This document shows positions 30,784-39,124 of a stretch of DNA of 49,976 nucleotides, in pieces (positions within the stretch are counted from its first letter, which is position 1; every line of letters begins with the position of its first letter). The stretch is from the IMG/VR virus record IMGVR_UViG_3300023174_000239, positions 1 to 49,976 of that record, one strand, 5' to 3'. The stretch is from a virus. The position numbers were made by a program, and so were the translations under genes. Below the pieces are notes generated by a model. That model was not told where the DNA came from, ran no database searches, and saw nothing but the letters and a program-made list of their open reading frames with translations.

Positions 30784-31804
30784 GTTCTAAATATTTGTCT
30801 TTAAGTATTGTTGGTGCAAAATTGTTAAATCCTAAATCATAGGCCTGTTGTTTATAATTAGTTTTATCATTGATAGACATATACTTATCAATTGTTTGTG
30901 CTAACAAAACATTGTTTGCTTCAAATAAATTAATTCTAACCTTTGTTCTAATTGTTCCTATAGAATCTGACTCAATTAACCAATCTTGTGGCAAGATCTG
31001 ATTATTAGGTGAAACATTTGTCATAAAAACGGGAAGACCAGAAAGCAGAGCCTCATTCATTGGCAAACACAGTCCCGCATATCGTCTTGGTAATACCATA
31101 GCATCAAAGCCGTTATACATATCTTCCCTGTTTTCTGGGTTACCAATTTCAATCTTTAACCTTGAATCTGTTACATTAGTTGTTATTTCGCTTTGACTTT
31201 TAATAACTAATTCATAATCTGCTTTGGAGTGCTTTAACATATTTATTACGGTTTCAGTACCGTTTCTATCTTTCGCTGCTTTCTTTCCAGCAATGTGTAA
31301 TAGTCTATTGTGCGATTTAAAAATATTATTGTTTTTTGCAGTTGCAAACAACTCAGGAGTAGTTGGGGGTGGAAGATGAATTACCTTTGTTCTATCTCCA
31401 AACATACTTTGAATTGTTTCAATTTGCCATAAACTAGGAGATAGCAAGATAGTTGGTAGTGGTAGTTCTGGGTTTGTTAAGTGGCCAAACAATTCATAAT
31501 TATACTGAAGAATAGTTTTTACCCCACGCCTATTTGCAAACCTTATAAAGTTTTGATCGTAAAAGGTTTCGCAACTTAATACAACATCTACATCTCCTAA
31601 AAACATTTTTATTTGTTGAATAGATGGAAAACCTTGTGTTTTAATACAACTATACTTGTCATACCATTCTGGGTGTTGTTTGTTTTTATTAAACGGGGTA
31701 GAGTCAATTAAAAGAATCTTATCAGGATTAAGCATATTAACTAACTCTCTAGTCTGATTACCAAGGCCAGTGTTGTCTGATCTTGCTATGATTCCTAGTC
31801 TCAT
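30767..31804 (-). CDS. GT4-like glycosyltransferase (GT-B)
   Basis: Protein of 345 residues. MRLGIIARSDNTGLGNQTRE is an N-terminal Rossmann start with the GLGNQT loop; RRYAGLCLPMNEALLSGLPV is the C-terminal E-x7-E nucleotide-sugar site of GT4 enzymes. It is the last gene of the minus-strand operon and its stop lies inside the plus-strand gene. Likely extends a surface polysaccharide. Confidence 0.85.
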   Translation of the reverse strand: MRLGIIARSDNTGLGNQTRELVNMLNPDKILLIDSTPFNKNKQHPEWYDKYSCIKTQGFPSIQQIKMFLGDVDVVLSCETFYDQNFIRFANRRGVKTILQYNYELFGHLTNPELPLPTILLSPSLWQIETIQSMFGDRTKVIHLPPPTTPELFATAKNNNIFKSHNRLLHIAGKKAAKDRNGTETVINMLKHSKADYELVIKSQSEITTNVTDSRLKIEIGNPENREDMYNGFDAMVLPRRYAGLCLPMNEALLSGLPVFMTNVSPNNQILPQDWLIESDSIGTIRTKVRINLFEANNVLLAQTIDKYMSINDKTNYKQQAYDLGFNNFAPTILKDKYLELISQI

Positions 31805-32562
31805 TCTTTATACCCCCAAGCATCATCATCCTTAGTATATTTTCTTGTACCCTGACGACCATCTAAATGGTAAGAACGTTTGATCTGTCCTTCTGGGTGA
31901 TAAATCCAAAGTTTGTGTGTATCCCATCCTTTTTGACTAAAAGCATTATAAGGAAAAATATCATCTTGAACCTTGCCGTGAAAGTTATCCTCAATAAAGG
32001 TTTTTTCATCAGAGAATGGTAAAACTATATCTTTATAATATTTTACAGTACTTAAGTGTGGTCTCTGACTCCACTGTGCTGTTTTCATAAAGCCATTCTC
32101 TAACCCTATCATAAGGTGTTTATGTGGCTCTGGAATTTCTGATTCGTGATGGAAACGAATAGTATTGGCATGACCAAGTTCTAACATGTCTAAACACTTT
32201 TGCCAATTAATTTCATAATCTGTAACTAAAGGTGCATCACCTTCAACATAAAGCATTGCTGAAGTATCTATAAGTTTAATAGTTTTTTTCATCATTGTGG
32301 TTTGATGGCTATGTTCATCAAAAATTATTGGTAGTATATTTTTATATTGGTGTAGGCATTTCCACAATATGCGGTTTTTATATTCATCGTAATCTTTTTT
32401 ACGATTAAATTGTTCATCTCTTAATCCATCTATTTGCATAATTATTTCATTGTCTGGAAAATGAAATCGTATATCATTAATAGTTTGTTCTATCATTGCA
32501 GTATTAGGATGATCTGGAATTACAGATGTTGCAATAATTATAGTTATATCTCTTTTATGCAT
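31801..32562 (-). CDS. GT-A-type glycosyltransferase-like protein
   Basis: Protein of 253 residues. DITIIIATSVIPDHPNTAMI is a typical first strand-helix, LYVEGDAPLVTDYEINW contains an acidic EGDAP triplet in the DXD position, and the end holds HPEGQIKRSYHLDGRQG. It overlaps the downstream GT4-like gene by four bases and the upstream gene by eight. The family is not a standard GT2 match; glycan-related by context. Confidence 0.65.
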   Translation of the reverse strand: MHKRDITIIIATSVIPDHPNTAMIEQTINDIRFHFPDNEIIMQIDGLRDEQFNRKKDYDEYKNRILWKCLHQYKNILPIIFDEHSHQTTMMKKTIKLIDTSAMLYVEGDAPLVTDYEINWQKCLDMLELGHANTIRFHHESEIPEPHKHLMIGLENGFMKTAQWSQRPHLSTVKYYKDIVLPFSDEKTFIEDNFHGKVQDDIFPYNAFSQKGWDTHKLWIYHPEGQIKRSYHLDGRQGTRKYTKDDDAWGYKE

Positions 32563-33403
32563 TTATTTGCCTCATTAATTTAATGCTAAGATCTCTTTTG
32601 TATTTTATCCACCAACAAACTACTTGATGCATATTTTGTGGATAGTTTTCAAGCAATCCAGGAATTATTTTTTTTAAATTATGCCAATTATCTGTAACCT
32701 GTATTGGAAAATCCGTACCAAAAACAAGAGTAAAGAAGTTTGTTTCTTGCATTTTTGAGTCTAACTTATCTCCTACTGGCAAACAAAGCATTTCTATAGC
32801 CTCATAAAATCTAAAAGAATCTATTACCTCTGCACCACTTGGACACGGAATAATTTTACTAATGAGCATTTTGTCATAATACACTTTAGGAACTAAGCCT
32901 TGTGCAAACCCAGTAGTTGGTTCATAAATAGAGTTTGGTATTGATGGCATGACTTCTGCTAACTCTTTTCTTCTTACATGAGTTATTTGTCCCGCAAAAA
33001 ATGCATCATAAGATTTATCTTGATACTCTGGTAAATTTTTACTTAGGTGCTGTGGAACACCAAGGGCCAACCTATTATATTTTTTATGTTTATTGTGAGG
33101 GCATGCAATCCATATCTCAATATTGTTATGTTTAATCTTATCTACATCAAAAGATCCACTTTCATCACCAGTAATAAACAAGACTACTCTGCCTATTTTA
33201 TTTAACTCATCTGATATTAGTTCCTCATGACCTATATTTTGTGGTCCAGGCACAACGACAAAGGCTCTATCTTTAGGAAATAATGCTGTAACTCTTTCTG
33301 GAATAATTTTATTTTTATCAAAAAACTCTTTTAGTAATCCGTAGTCCCACTTATCAGCAGCACAATCTTCTTCTTTAACTGAATAAAGATATGCGTTAAT
33401 CAT
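32555..33403 (-). CDS. Exostosin-like (GT47-type) glycosyltransferase
   Basis: Protein of 282 residues from ATG 33403, chosen because GGAGA lies upstream and the longer frame runs into the preceding gene. AFFAGQITHVRRKELAEV and IIPCPSGAEVIDSFRFYEAI match the exostosin pattern (G-x-R...RR, CP-G...S-R-YEA). It probably adds a sugar to a growing chain. It overlaps the deacetylase gene upstream by eight bases. Confidence 0.75.
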   Translation of the reverse strand: MINAYLYSVKEEDCAADKWDYGLLKEFFDKNKIIPERVTALFPKDRAFVVVPGPQNIGHEELISDELNKIGRVVLFITGDESGSFDVDKIKHNNIEIWIACPHNKHKKYNRLALGVPQHLSKNLPEYQDKSYDAFFAGQITHVRRKELAEVMPSIPNSIYEPTTGFAQGLVPKVYYDKMLISKIIPCPSGAEVIDSFRFYEAIEMLCLPVGDKLDSKMQETNFFTLVFGTDFPIQVTDNWHNLKKIIPGLLENYPQNMHQVVCWWIKYKRDLSIKLMRQINA

Positions 33404-34037
33404 TTTTAATTCTCCATATTTTTTCTTCTGCAATAAGTTTTCCAATTAATTCTTCATTTATATATGATGGATTATCTACATACGCTATTTGCGAGTTATA
33501 TTTTTTTATTGCATCAATCTTATGTTGTGTAAAATTAACACTAAGACTCTCTAAATTATAAATTGAATTAATCTTTTCTAACCTTGATTTATATAGTTCT
33601 GGATACGCTAACCGATATGGTAGTTCTGCATAAACAAAGAATGTACAGTTATACTGGCTTATAATTTCAAATAAACAATCACTTAGTAGTATGTGATCTG
33701 GGTGATGTATTCCAAGTGGAATAAAGACATTCAGATTAGTAACTTCTTTTACATCGTGTTTAACAATAATTTCTTTAATCCAACTAATCAATAAAGATTC
33801 ATCTTGTTTTCCATAAACATCATCTAACAAATCTCCATTAATACTTTTAGCATTTATCATAGAGCAGGCTTCATCATGCTCTTTTCTTAATGTTATGTGT
33901 TTTTTATATCCAATATCATCTGTTGGTATGCCAGCAAAAGCAGCAGCAATTGTGAAAATATTATCATTATCAATAATATAATCACCTAATGAAAAGATTG
34001 CATCATCTGTGTGTGCACAAAATATTAGATTATTCAT
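33396..34037 (-). CDS. PIG-L/LmbE-type N-deacetylase
   Basis: Protein of 213 residues from ATG 34037 (GAGG 11 bases upstream). Zinc and catalytic residues: CAHTDDAIFSLG (family AHPDDE), RKEHDEACSMI and LGIHHPDHILLSD with H-x-x-D-H. These enzymes remove N-acetyl groups from amino sugars (mycothiol, teichoic or lipid precursors). Intact motifs except Glu to Ala in HPDDE. It fits a surface-sugar modification operon. Confidence 0.85.
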   Translation of the reverse strand: MNNLIFCAHTDDAIFSLGDYIIDNDNIFTIAAAFAGIPTDDIGYKKHITLRKEHDEACSMINAKSINGDLLDDVYGKQDESLLISWIKEIIVKHDVKEVTNLNVFIPLGIHHPDHILLSDCLFEIISQYNCTFFVYAELPYRLAYPELYKSRLEKINSIYNLESLSVNFTQHKIDAIKKYNSQIAYVDNPSYINEELIGKLIAEEKIWRIKND

Positions 34038-34737
34038 AAAATAAATGTACCTCATGTTGATAATCTAAAAGAGTTTCTTTATACCCAAACCCCTTTATCC
34101 ATTGTCTAAGATTATATAAAGATTCATTCCATTGTTGTAGCATAAACTCAGGGTGTCCAGATAACCAAATCTTAGGTTTGTACTCTCTAATAGCCCTCTC
34201 AGCCCCTTTTAGGACCTTCCATTCGCTACCCTCTACGTCCAAGCAAATGGCGGTAGGCGGTTTAATCAATAAATTATAAACGCAATTATCTATAGTTGTT
34301 TGACCATAATTATCTCCTTCAAGATACAACTCTTTGAATCCATGTGCTGCTTCAATTTCACTATCAGCCTCTGGTGGCCATTCATTATAATAAAAACGTG
34401 CAAGATCATTTGTTTTATCAGAAGCAAATCCAGGAATACAAGTCATTGGCAATTTTAATTTATTTGCAGACCAAGTTTCTGGAAGATGAGACCAAACCTT
34501 TGGATTTGGTTCAAAGAGTACAACCTCTGCTCCCCACATTTGACATAATGCTGGAAACTCTCCTTCTTCTGCACCAACATAATAAACAATATCTTTTTTA
34601 CCAATATGTTTATTCATTGATTTAAGTCTTAACTTTTCCCAACCTGCTTCACTATGCCATTCTGGTCTATATGCACGGTGTTTTGGAAGCACAATTTCAA
34701 ACTCTCCATTTAAAATTGTTTTAATCATCTCTATCAT
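34030..34737 (-). CDS. FkbM-family methyltransferase
   Basis: Protein of 235 residues. DIVYYVGAEEGEFPALCQMW is the SAM site, VVLFEPNPKVW the second motif, TTIDNCV and AICLDVEGSEWKVLKGAERA the FkbM signature. FkbM enzymes O-methylate sugars or polyketides. It overlaps both neighbours by a few bases. Confidence 0.88.
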   Translation of the reverse strand: MIEMIKTILNGEFEIVLPKHRAYRPEWHSEAGWEKLRLKSMNKHIGKKDIVYYVGAEEGEFPALCQMWGAEVVLFEPNPKVWSHLPETWSANKLKLPMTCIPGFASDKTNDLARFYYNEWPPEADSEIEAAHGFKELYLEGDNYGQTTIDNCVYNLLIKPPTAICLDVEGSEWKVLKGAERAIREYKPKIWLSGHPEFMLQQWNESLYNLRQWIKGFGYKETLLDYQHEVHLFYE

Positions 34738-35243
34738 TTCATTGCCTCCACAAAATAAAATTCATGCTCTCTTGTGTCAAGTTCATATATTTTTTCATTT
34801 GAATATTTTGTTTGTTTAAATTGTGTTTCAGCAAGGTCATTAAAACCAACAGCCTGCAGTTTATATTGCAATGCTTTACTTGTTAACAATGATGCCGATT
34901 GTGAATACCAAGTTAGCCATGCAGAAAATCTTTTATCTAAGTCATCTTCTGAATTAGGAAAAAAGTTAATGTTGTTATTTTTATATGCATCAAATCCAGA
35001 CACGATATCTGGAAGACTAATTCTTACAACTCCATTTGGCTTTAAGACTCTATAAAATTCTGACAACACCTTTTCAATATCATGATACTTAACACAACAA
35101 ATTATTGCATGACAAACAAGAGTATCGCAAGAGTTGTCAGGGATTAAACTTAAATCTTTATATTCAGTTTTAAACTCTGGATCAAGATCTATGTTGGTCC
35201 AATTGGAAGGCTGAATGCTTCCACATCCAAAGTTTATATTCAC
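34734..35243 (-). CDS. SAM-dependent methyltransferase (Methyltransf_11 type)
   Basis: Protein of 169 residues. MNINFGCGSIQPSNWTNIDL is the glycine-rich motif I with the acidic partner, SLIPDNSCDTLVCHAIICCV the post-II region and VLSEFYRVLKPNGVVRISLP motif III. Short but complete. Two methyltransferases in tandem suggest two methylation sites on the same glycan. Confidence 0.85.
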   Translation of the reverse strand: MNINFGCGSIQPSNWTNIDLDPEFKTEYKDLSLIPDNSCDTLVCHAIICCVKYHDIEKVLSEFYRVLKPNGVVRISLPDIVSGFDAYKNNNINFFPNSEDDLDKRFSAWLTWYSQSASLLTSKALQYKLQAVGFNDLAETQFKQTKYSNEKIYELDTREHEFYFVEAMK

Positions 35244-36169
35244 TTACTGTCCATGTAAAAATCAACAATTTCTTTCATGCTATCTTTCATAGTATGACTT
35301 GGCTTCCAATTAGTTTTTTCTTGTAGCAAGGACGAATTCATAAACTGTTTCTTAATCTCAAATCCATCACTCTTAATTATTTCATGTTTAATTTCTTTAC
35401 CAATTACACCTTTAATAATGTTAAATACTTCAAGCGTGGAATATCTTTCTCCAGACGATATATTAAATGATGGAATGTTGTTTGTTTCTTCTCCGTATGC
35501 AAGAATACTAGCGTATGCTGAAACAACATCTTTAACATTAATGTATTCTCTAATATCTCTTCCATCATTTCTTATTGTAAATAATGCATTTTCTTTGTAT
35601 GCTTTTACAACTCCAGGAATTAATCTTTGTGTATTGTTATCGCCAGTTCCATAAATGTTGCAGGCGCGGGTAGTAACAATTGGCATACTATAAGTATTTC
35701 TATATGAGTTACACATAATATCTGTAATAGACTTAGATGCATCGTAAGGATATATTCCATTAAGAATGTGGTCTTCAAAGTATTCATCATTAGTTAACTC
35801 ACCATAGGCTTTGTCGCTAGAAGCAACAATAATTGACTTGCACTCTTTATATTCCCTTAATGATTCAAGCACATTTAAGGTACCAACAGCGTTTGTATAA
35901 AATGTATTGTATGGGTATTTGATTGAATCATAAGCCTGTGTCTGTGCTGCAAGGTGAATAAAATAATCTGGTCTTGATTTTTCTATAAAGAAATCAACAT
36001 CTGTTTTATTATTAATACTTCCATATACTCTGTTTACATCTTTAGAGAGTTCTGTGCGACTATGCTCATCTTTTAGCAGTACAAATACGTTATAACCTAT
36101 TGATAGGTAGTGGTTTGATAGGTGAGATCCAAGTAGTCCTGTGGCACCAGTTATTGCTATATTTTTCAT
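35240..36169 (-). CDS. NAD-dependent sugar epimerase/4,6-dehydratase (SDR)
   Basis: Protein of 309 residues. MKNIAITGATGLLGSHLSNH carries the GxxGxxG loop, FIHLAAQT the nucleotide contact, VASSDKAYGE the catalytic Ser-Asp pair and YDASKSI the YxxxK motif; RACNIYGTGDNNTQRLIPGV is the substrate-side signature of CDP-glucose or GDP-mannose 4,6-dehydratases. It makes or epimerises a nucleotide-activated deoxy-sugar. It overlaps its neighbours by four bases on each side. Confidence 0.88.
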   Translation of the reverse strand: MKNIAITGATGLLGSHLSNHYLSIGYNVFVLLKDEHSRTELSKDVNRVYGSINNKTDVDFFIEKSRPDYFIHLAAQTQAYDSIKYPYNTFYTNAVGTLNVLESLREYKECKSIIVASSDKAYGELTNDEYFEDHILNGIYPYDASKSITDIMCNSYRNTYSMPIVTTRACNIYGTGDNNTQRLIPGVVKAYKENALFTIRNDGRDIREYINVKDVVSAYASILAYGEETNNIPSFNISSGERYSTLEVFNIIKGVIGKEIKHEIIKSDGFEIKKQFMNSSLLQEKTNWKPSHTMKDSMKEIVDFYMDSK

Positions 36170-37125
36170 TTTACCCCTAGTTCACTTATAATTGTACCCC
36201 ATCTATGAACATAAGTGTGCTCTTTCTTTGTTCTTTCGTGTCCGTTAAGTCTGATGGCTTCTCTTGATACCCCGTCCAACAAATACTTGTCTATCTTATT
36301 TTTTAGATCTTCAAGGTTGCCATGTTCATAAAATACAATTTCATTTTCGTCTTTGAAGTATTCTTCAAGCCCTTTAATGCGAGGGTAGATGGTAAACCCA
36401 CCACGACCAGTACTCTCAAACAACCTATCACTAGTGTAGTAAGGATAGTTAAAATTAATATTTAAACTATCACCTATCGCTACTTTGCTTCTTGCATAGA
36501 TACGGTTTAACGCATCACCACGTACAGTTCCAGTGTCGCCATCTCCACCAACGTGTAGAAATCTTTTGCCGTATGTCTTTCTTAAAAAGTCTATCAATTC
36601 TGGACGGTATTTATGTTCATGATGATAACCCTTACTACCAACAAAGATAATATCGTTTTCAAAGTTATGTGGATCATACTCTTCATGGATATAACATTCT
36701 TTATCATATACTCCAGCAGGTAAGAAGTGTCCTTTGACCTGTGTGTTTTCATTAAACCAATCACACATTAACTTATCTGTAGCAAAGAAGTGACCAATGT
36801 TTGTATAGAAGTCATCATTCTTTAAATCTTTTTCGCGTTCAATCCCAAACCATAAATCTAAATGATAGGTCATGGTCGGTATACCAGCAGACTTTAATTC
36901 TTTTAATACATCCGTCATTGTTTTAGATCCTGGGGTTTGCCATTTATGTGTGTGTACCCATATGAATAGATCAGAGTTTAATGATGTATTTAATATTTCT
37001 TCGCTTGTTGCTTTCTTTTCCTGCAATTTTTGCACGGTATGGCCAAGAGACTCTAAAGACTTAGCATGATGATTCTCACTACTATAAGATACTTCAAAGT
37101 TACCAAGAAAAACTATATTAGCCAT
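36166..37125 (-). CDS. Glycosyltransferase with Glyco_trans_1_2/CgeB-like C-terminus
   Basis: Protein of 319 residues. ANIVFLGNFEVSYSSENHHA is a Rossmann start; the C-terminal SDRLFESTGRGGFTIYPRIK with FKDENEIVFYEHGNLEDL matches the nucleotide-sugar half of Glyco_trans_1_2 (CgeB) GT-B enzymes. It adds the first or an early sugar of the operon's glycan by position. Confidence 0.78.
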   Translation of the reverse strand: MANIVFLGNFEVSYSSENHHAKSLESLGHTVQKLQEKKATSEEILNTSLNSDLFIWVHTHKWQTPGSKTMTDVLKELKSAGIPTMTYHLDLWFGIEREKDLKNDDFYTNIGHFFATDKLMCDWFNENTQVKGHFLPAGVYDKECYIHEEYDPHNFENDIIFVGSKGYHHEHKYRPELIDFLRKTYGKRFLHVGGDGDTGTVRGDALNRIYARSKVAIGDSLNINFNYPYYTSDRLFESTGRGGFTIYPRIKGLEEYFKDENEIVFYEHGNLEDLKNKIDKYLLDGVSREAIRLNGHERTKKEHTYVHRWGTIISELGVK

Positions 37126-37339
37126 CTATTTGTTCGTTCTGCCCTCTAGCAATTGCAGCAGATGCTTCAAACGCTCTTTGTGTTCTACGAGATTTCAAAA
37201 AACCTTTTGATTTCCAAAGTGGAATTGTTGCTTCAATATCTTTGGCTATCTGTTCCCTTATTTCTTTAACAGTAAAAACAACAAAGTTCCAGACATCTTC
37301 TTTTTGTTTATCGTTAAGTTCTTCAGTCCAGTTAGTCAT
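37118..37339 (-). CDS. Small helical protein of the glycan operon
   Basis: Protein of 73 residues from ATG 37339; AGGAAG precedes it. Mostly helical and amphipathic: WTEELNDKQKEDVWNFVVFT, AKDIEATIPLWKS and RTQRAFEASAAI. No domain recognised. It overlaps the first glycosyltransferase gene by 8 bases. Confidence 0.65.
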   Translation of the reverse strand: MTNWTEELNDKQKEDVWNFVVFTVKEIREQIAKDIEATIPLWKSKGFLKSRRTQRAFEASAAIARGQNEQIDG

Positions 37340-37433
37340 CTTCTTCCTCAAATTCTCTTAAAGCAGCAGAGTTGGTATAACAATTGGAGCAGTCACCATT
37401 AATAAGTTTGCCACCACAACTCTCACAAAACAT
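37332..37433 (-). CDS. Tiny zinc-ribbon protein
   Basis: A 33-residue protein with CESCGG at the start and CSNC in the middle, then an acidic end (REFEEEDD): a minimal C4 zinc ribbon. It starts six bases after a -10-like TATCAT and its end overlaps the next ATG. Confidence 0.55.
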   Translation of the reverse strand: MFCESCGGKLINGDCSNCYTNSAALREFEEEDD

Positions 37434-37453
37434 ACTTCTATGATACCAGATAG

Positions 37454-37527
37454 TACACTAGGTAGGACTTGAACCTACGATATCCGAATTATGAGTTTGG
37501 GGCCTTAACCAACTTGGCTACTAGTGT
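37454..37527 (-). tRNA. tRNA with CAT anticodon (Met, or Ile2 if modified)
   Basis: Minus-strand cloverleaf: acceptor ACACTAG/CTAGTGT, D-stem GCC/GGC, anticodon loop CTCATAA, T-arm GTAGG-TTCAAGT-CCTAC, discriminator A, no CCA encoded. The anticodon stem CCAAA/TTCGG has one A-C mismatch in the middle. Identity between Met and lysidine-type Ile cannot be settled from sequence alone. Confidence 0.8.
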
Positions 37528-37554
37528 TTGTTAAAATACTTATACTTTTATATG

Positions 37555-37953
37555 TTATTTTTCTATTGACTTACACAATTTGTCAAAATTGGTAATTGAA
37601 GAAATTTTTAAATTCATCGCATCAGTAATTAATTTAACATTTTTATCCATTAAAGCAATTTTTGTATTTTTTTCTGCTGTAATCCAAGAGGCAATGGTTG
37701 TTTTAATTTTACCAGTTGTAGATTTTTGTTTTGCAGTAAGCATGGCTATGTTTAAATCTATTTCTTTTAACACATCTTGATCACTTGCTAAGCCATTAGA
37801 CCACTTAGACATTACATCTGACTCATACTTTGTTTTAATGTTTTTACAAGAAACCTTATTGGCTTTAGTGTTTAATGACTTTGTTGCAGCCTGAGCAGAT
37901 GTAGTAGGAATTAACAGCGATATTAATAAAAAAGTTATGATTATTTTTTTCAT
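37555..37953 (-). CDS. Secreted helical protein
   Basis: Protein of 132 residues. A signal peptide (KKIIITFLLISLLIPTTSAQAA) is followed by a mostly helical mature part with Cys in VSCKNIKTKYESD and near the end (KLCKSIEK), which could form one disulfide. The start is six bases after a -10 box, so it is leaderless. Function unknown. Confidence 0.75.
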   Translation of the reverse strand: MKKIIITFLLISLLIPTTSAQAATKSLNTKANKVSCKNIKTKYESDVMSKWSNGLASDQDVLKEIDLNIAMLTAKQKSTTGKIKTTIASWITAEKNTKIALMDKNVKLITDAMNLKISSITNFDKLCKSIEK

Positions 37954-37959
37954 ATTATA

Positions 37960-37988
37960 AGTATATCCTATTCAGATTGTTTTGTAAA
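37960..37988 (-). promoter_or_regulatory. SigA-type promoter for the leaderless secreted-protein gene
   Basis: On the minus strand: TTTACA, 17 bases, TATACT, six bases, ATG 37953. The -35 lies inside the end of the next upstream gene. Confidence 0.8.
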
Positions 37989-38159
37989 GTTATGGTTATC
38001 CTTAATAATTGGATCAAGTCTATTCCAGTACCCCGCAGAACTTCCTTGATATATTTCTCCAGTTTCTCTATCTATAAGCAACCACTTATCTGGACATTTT
38101 GTATGAACAACTAAATCAACAGGCTTATCAAACTCTTTAAATTTTTTTATTTTTTTCAT
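37968..38159 (-). CDS. Small conserved phage protein
   Basis: A 63-residue protein, Lys-rich N-terminus then KCPDKWLLIDRETGEIYQGS, a motif (KWLLIDR.TGE.Y.G) that recurs in unrelated phage hypothetical proteins. No function known. Confidence 0.7.
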   Translation of the reverse strand: MKKIKKFKEFDKPVDLVVHTKCPDKWLLIDRETGEIYQGSSAGYWNRLDPIIKDNHNFTKQSE

Positions 38160-38190
38160 TATTTTATAAATTTTTTAACTATTTATATTA

Positions 38191-38895
38191 TTATAAATAT
38201 TCTTTTTTTTGCCAAAATGTTTTTTTATACCATCCAGAAATTAAAGACTGGGTCATTGTAAGGTGTTTATTAGATTTTTCAATTAATCCACTTGTTTGTT
38301 TAGACTTCCAATTTTCTTGACGAAATGGTATTAACTGTGCTATTGGAGTTCCTTGAGAAATTATTCCTTCAAATTCTTTTTTGATATAAAATGGAATATT
38401 GCCAGTAGGACCCATTACAAGTCCACCATCAACAATTCCACTTAGTGTTGTAAATGGAAGATCGTGTCTATTCAATGGATGTGTTATTAAAAGACTGTAT
38501 CCAAGAGGAACAGTATTTGCAATAGATGTATGCCATTCATATTCTATTGAATAATGGCCAGCAGGTACTAAATTTGGTTCTGAGACTTCTTTTCTCCAAG
38601 TTGGTGGAAATTTAACTCCACCTTCACGCCAAGTTAGATATGGTTCACCATTGTTATTCTTAACATAAAGATCATGTGGCAAAACAATCATATATCCAGT
38701 TAAAAAAGTGTCTAAGAATGGGACGCAGCGTTTAAGAGATCCATCAAATCCTGTTTCAAAATTAAAGATTTCATTATTTTTCCATTTAGTTACTTTTTTA
38801 TACCATTGTGGTATATGATCTTTTGCTGGGGTTATGATATTAGGATAAACATCTACTCCAGACTCATACTCTAATATTGGTTTTTTTCTCATCAT
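38191..38895 (-). CDS. DUF6065-like phage protein, paralogue of 17751
   Basis: Protein of 234 residues from ATG 38895, placed seven bases after a -10 box; an upstream in-frame ATG (38931) lies before that promoter. GYSLLITHPLNRHDLPFTTL, GIVDGG, IPFYIKKEFEGII and QGTPIAQLIPFRQENW match the DUF6065 pattern, and the order parallels the plus-strand protein at 17751. Possibly a cupin-like barrel. Function unknown. Confidence 0.75.
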   Translation of the reverse strand: MMRKKPILEYESGVDVYPNIITPAKDHIPQWYKKVTKWKNNEIFNFETGFDGSLKRCVPFLDTFLTGYMIVLPHDLYVKNNNGEPYLTWREGGVKFPPTWRKEVSEPNLVPAGHYSIEYEWHTSIANTVPLGYSLLITHPLNRHDLPFTTLSGIVDGGLVMGPTGNIPFYIKKEFEGIISQGTPIAQLIPFRQENWKSKQTSGLIEKSNKHLTMTQSLISGWYKKTFWQKKEYL

Positions 38896-38902
38896 TCTTA
38901 TT

Positions 38903-38931
38903 ATTGTAGCAGAAAGTATTTTTTTATGCAA
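38903..38931 (-). promoter_or_regulatory. SigA-type promoter, leaderless
   Basis: Minus strand: TTGCAT, 17 bases, TGC-TACAAT (extended -10), seven bases, ATG 38895. Confidence 0.8.
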
Positions 38932-38940
38932 TATGTATCC

Positions 38941-39066
38941 TTATTTATTAATATCTTCTAGTTTTGTTAGTATCCTTTGTTTCATTAACTCACGTTCTTT
39001 TAAGGGCAATTCCGTGCCTGTGTCTATCTCTGTCATTGTAATTGCTAATTGAACAAGATTTTCCAT
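38941..39066 (-). CDS. Small helical protein
   Basis: A 41-residue protein (MENLVQLAITMTEIDTGTEL, then PLKERELMKQRILTKLEDINK), amphipathic and probably helical. It begins six bases after TATACT on the minus strand, though AAAGGA could also serve as ribosome-binding site. Confidence 0.6.
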   Translation of the reverse strand: MENLVQLAITMTEIDTGTELPLKERELMKQRILTKLEDINK

Positions 39067-39072
39067 TCCTTT

Positions 39073-39116
39073 AGTATACCCCTAACTTGACCTTTATATC
39101 AACTGTAGGCTATAAT
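39073..39116. promoter_or_regulatory. Divergent, interleaved promoter pair
   Basis: Plus: TTGACC (39087-39092), 18 bases, TATAAT (39111-39116), ATG 39125. Minus: TTGATA (39097-39102), 18 bases, TATACT (39073-39078), ATG 39066. The two promoters interleave in 44 bp, so polymerase cannot easily occupy both. Confidence 0.75.
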
Positions 39117-39124
39117 AGGTGAGT

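Noticed and set aside
39119-39124. GTG start at 39119 for the membrane protein
   Set aside because: It lies only two bases after the -10 box, too near for any transcript to include it; ATG 39125 fits.
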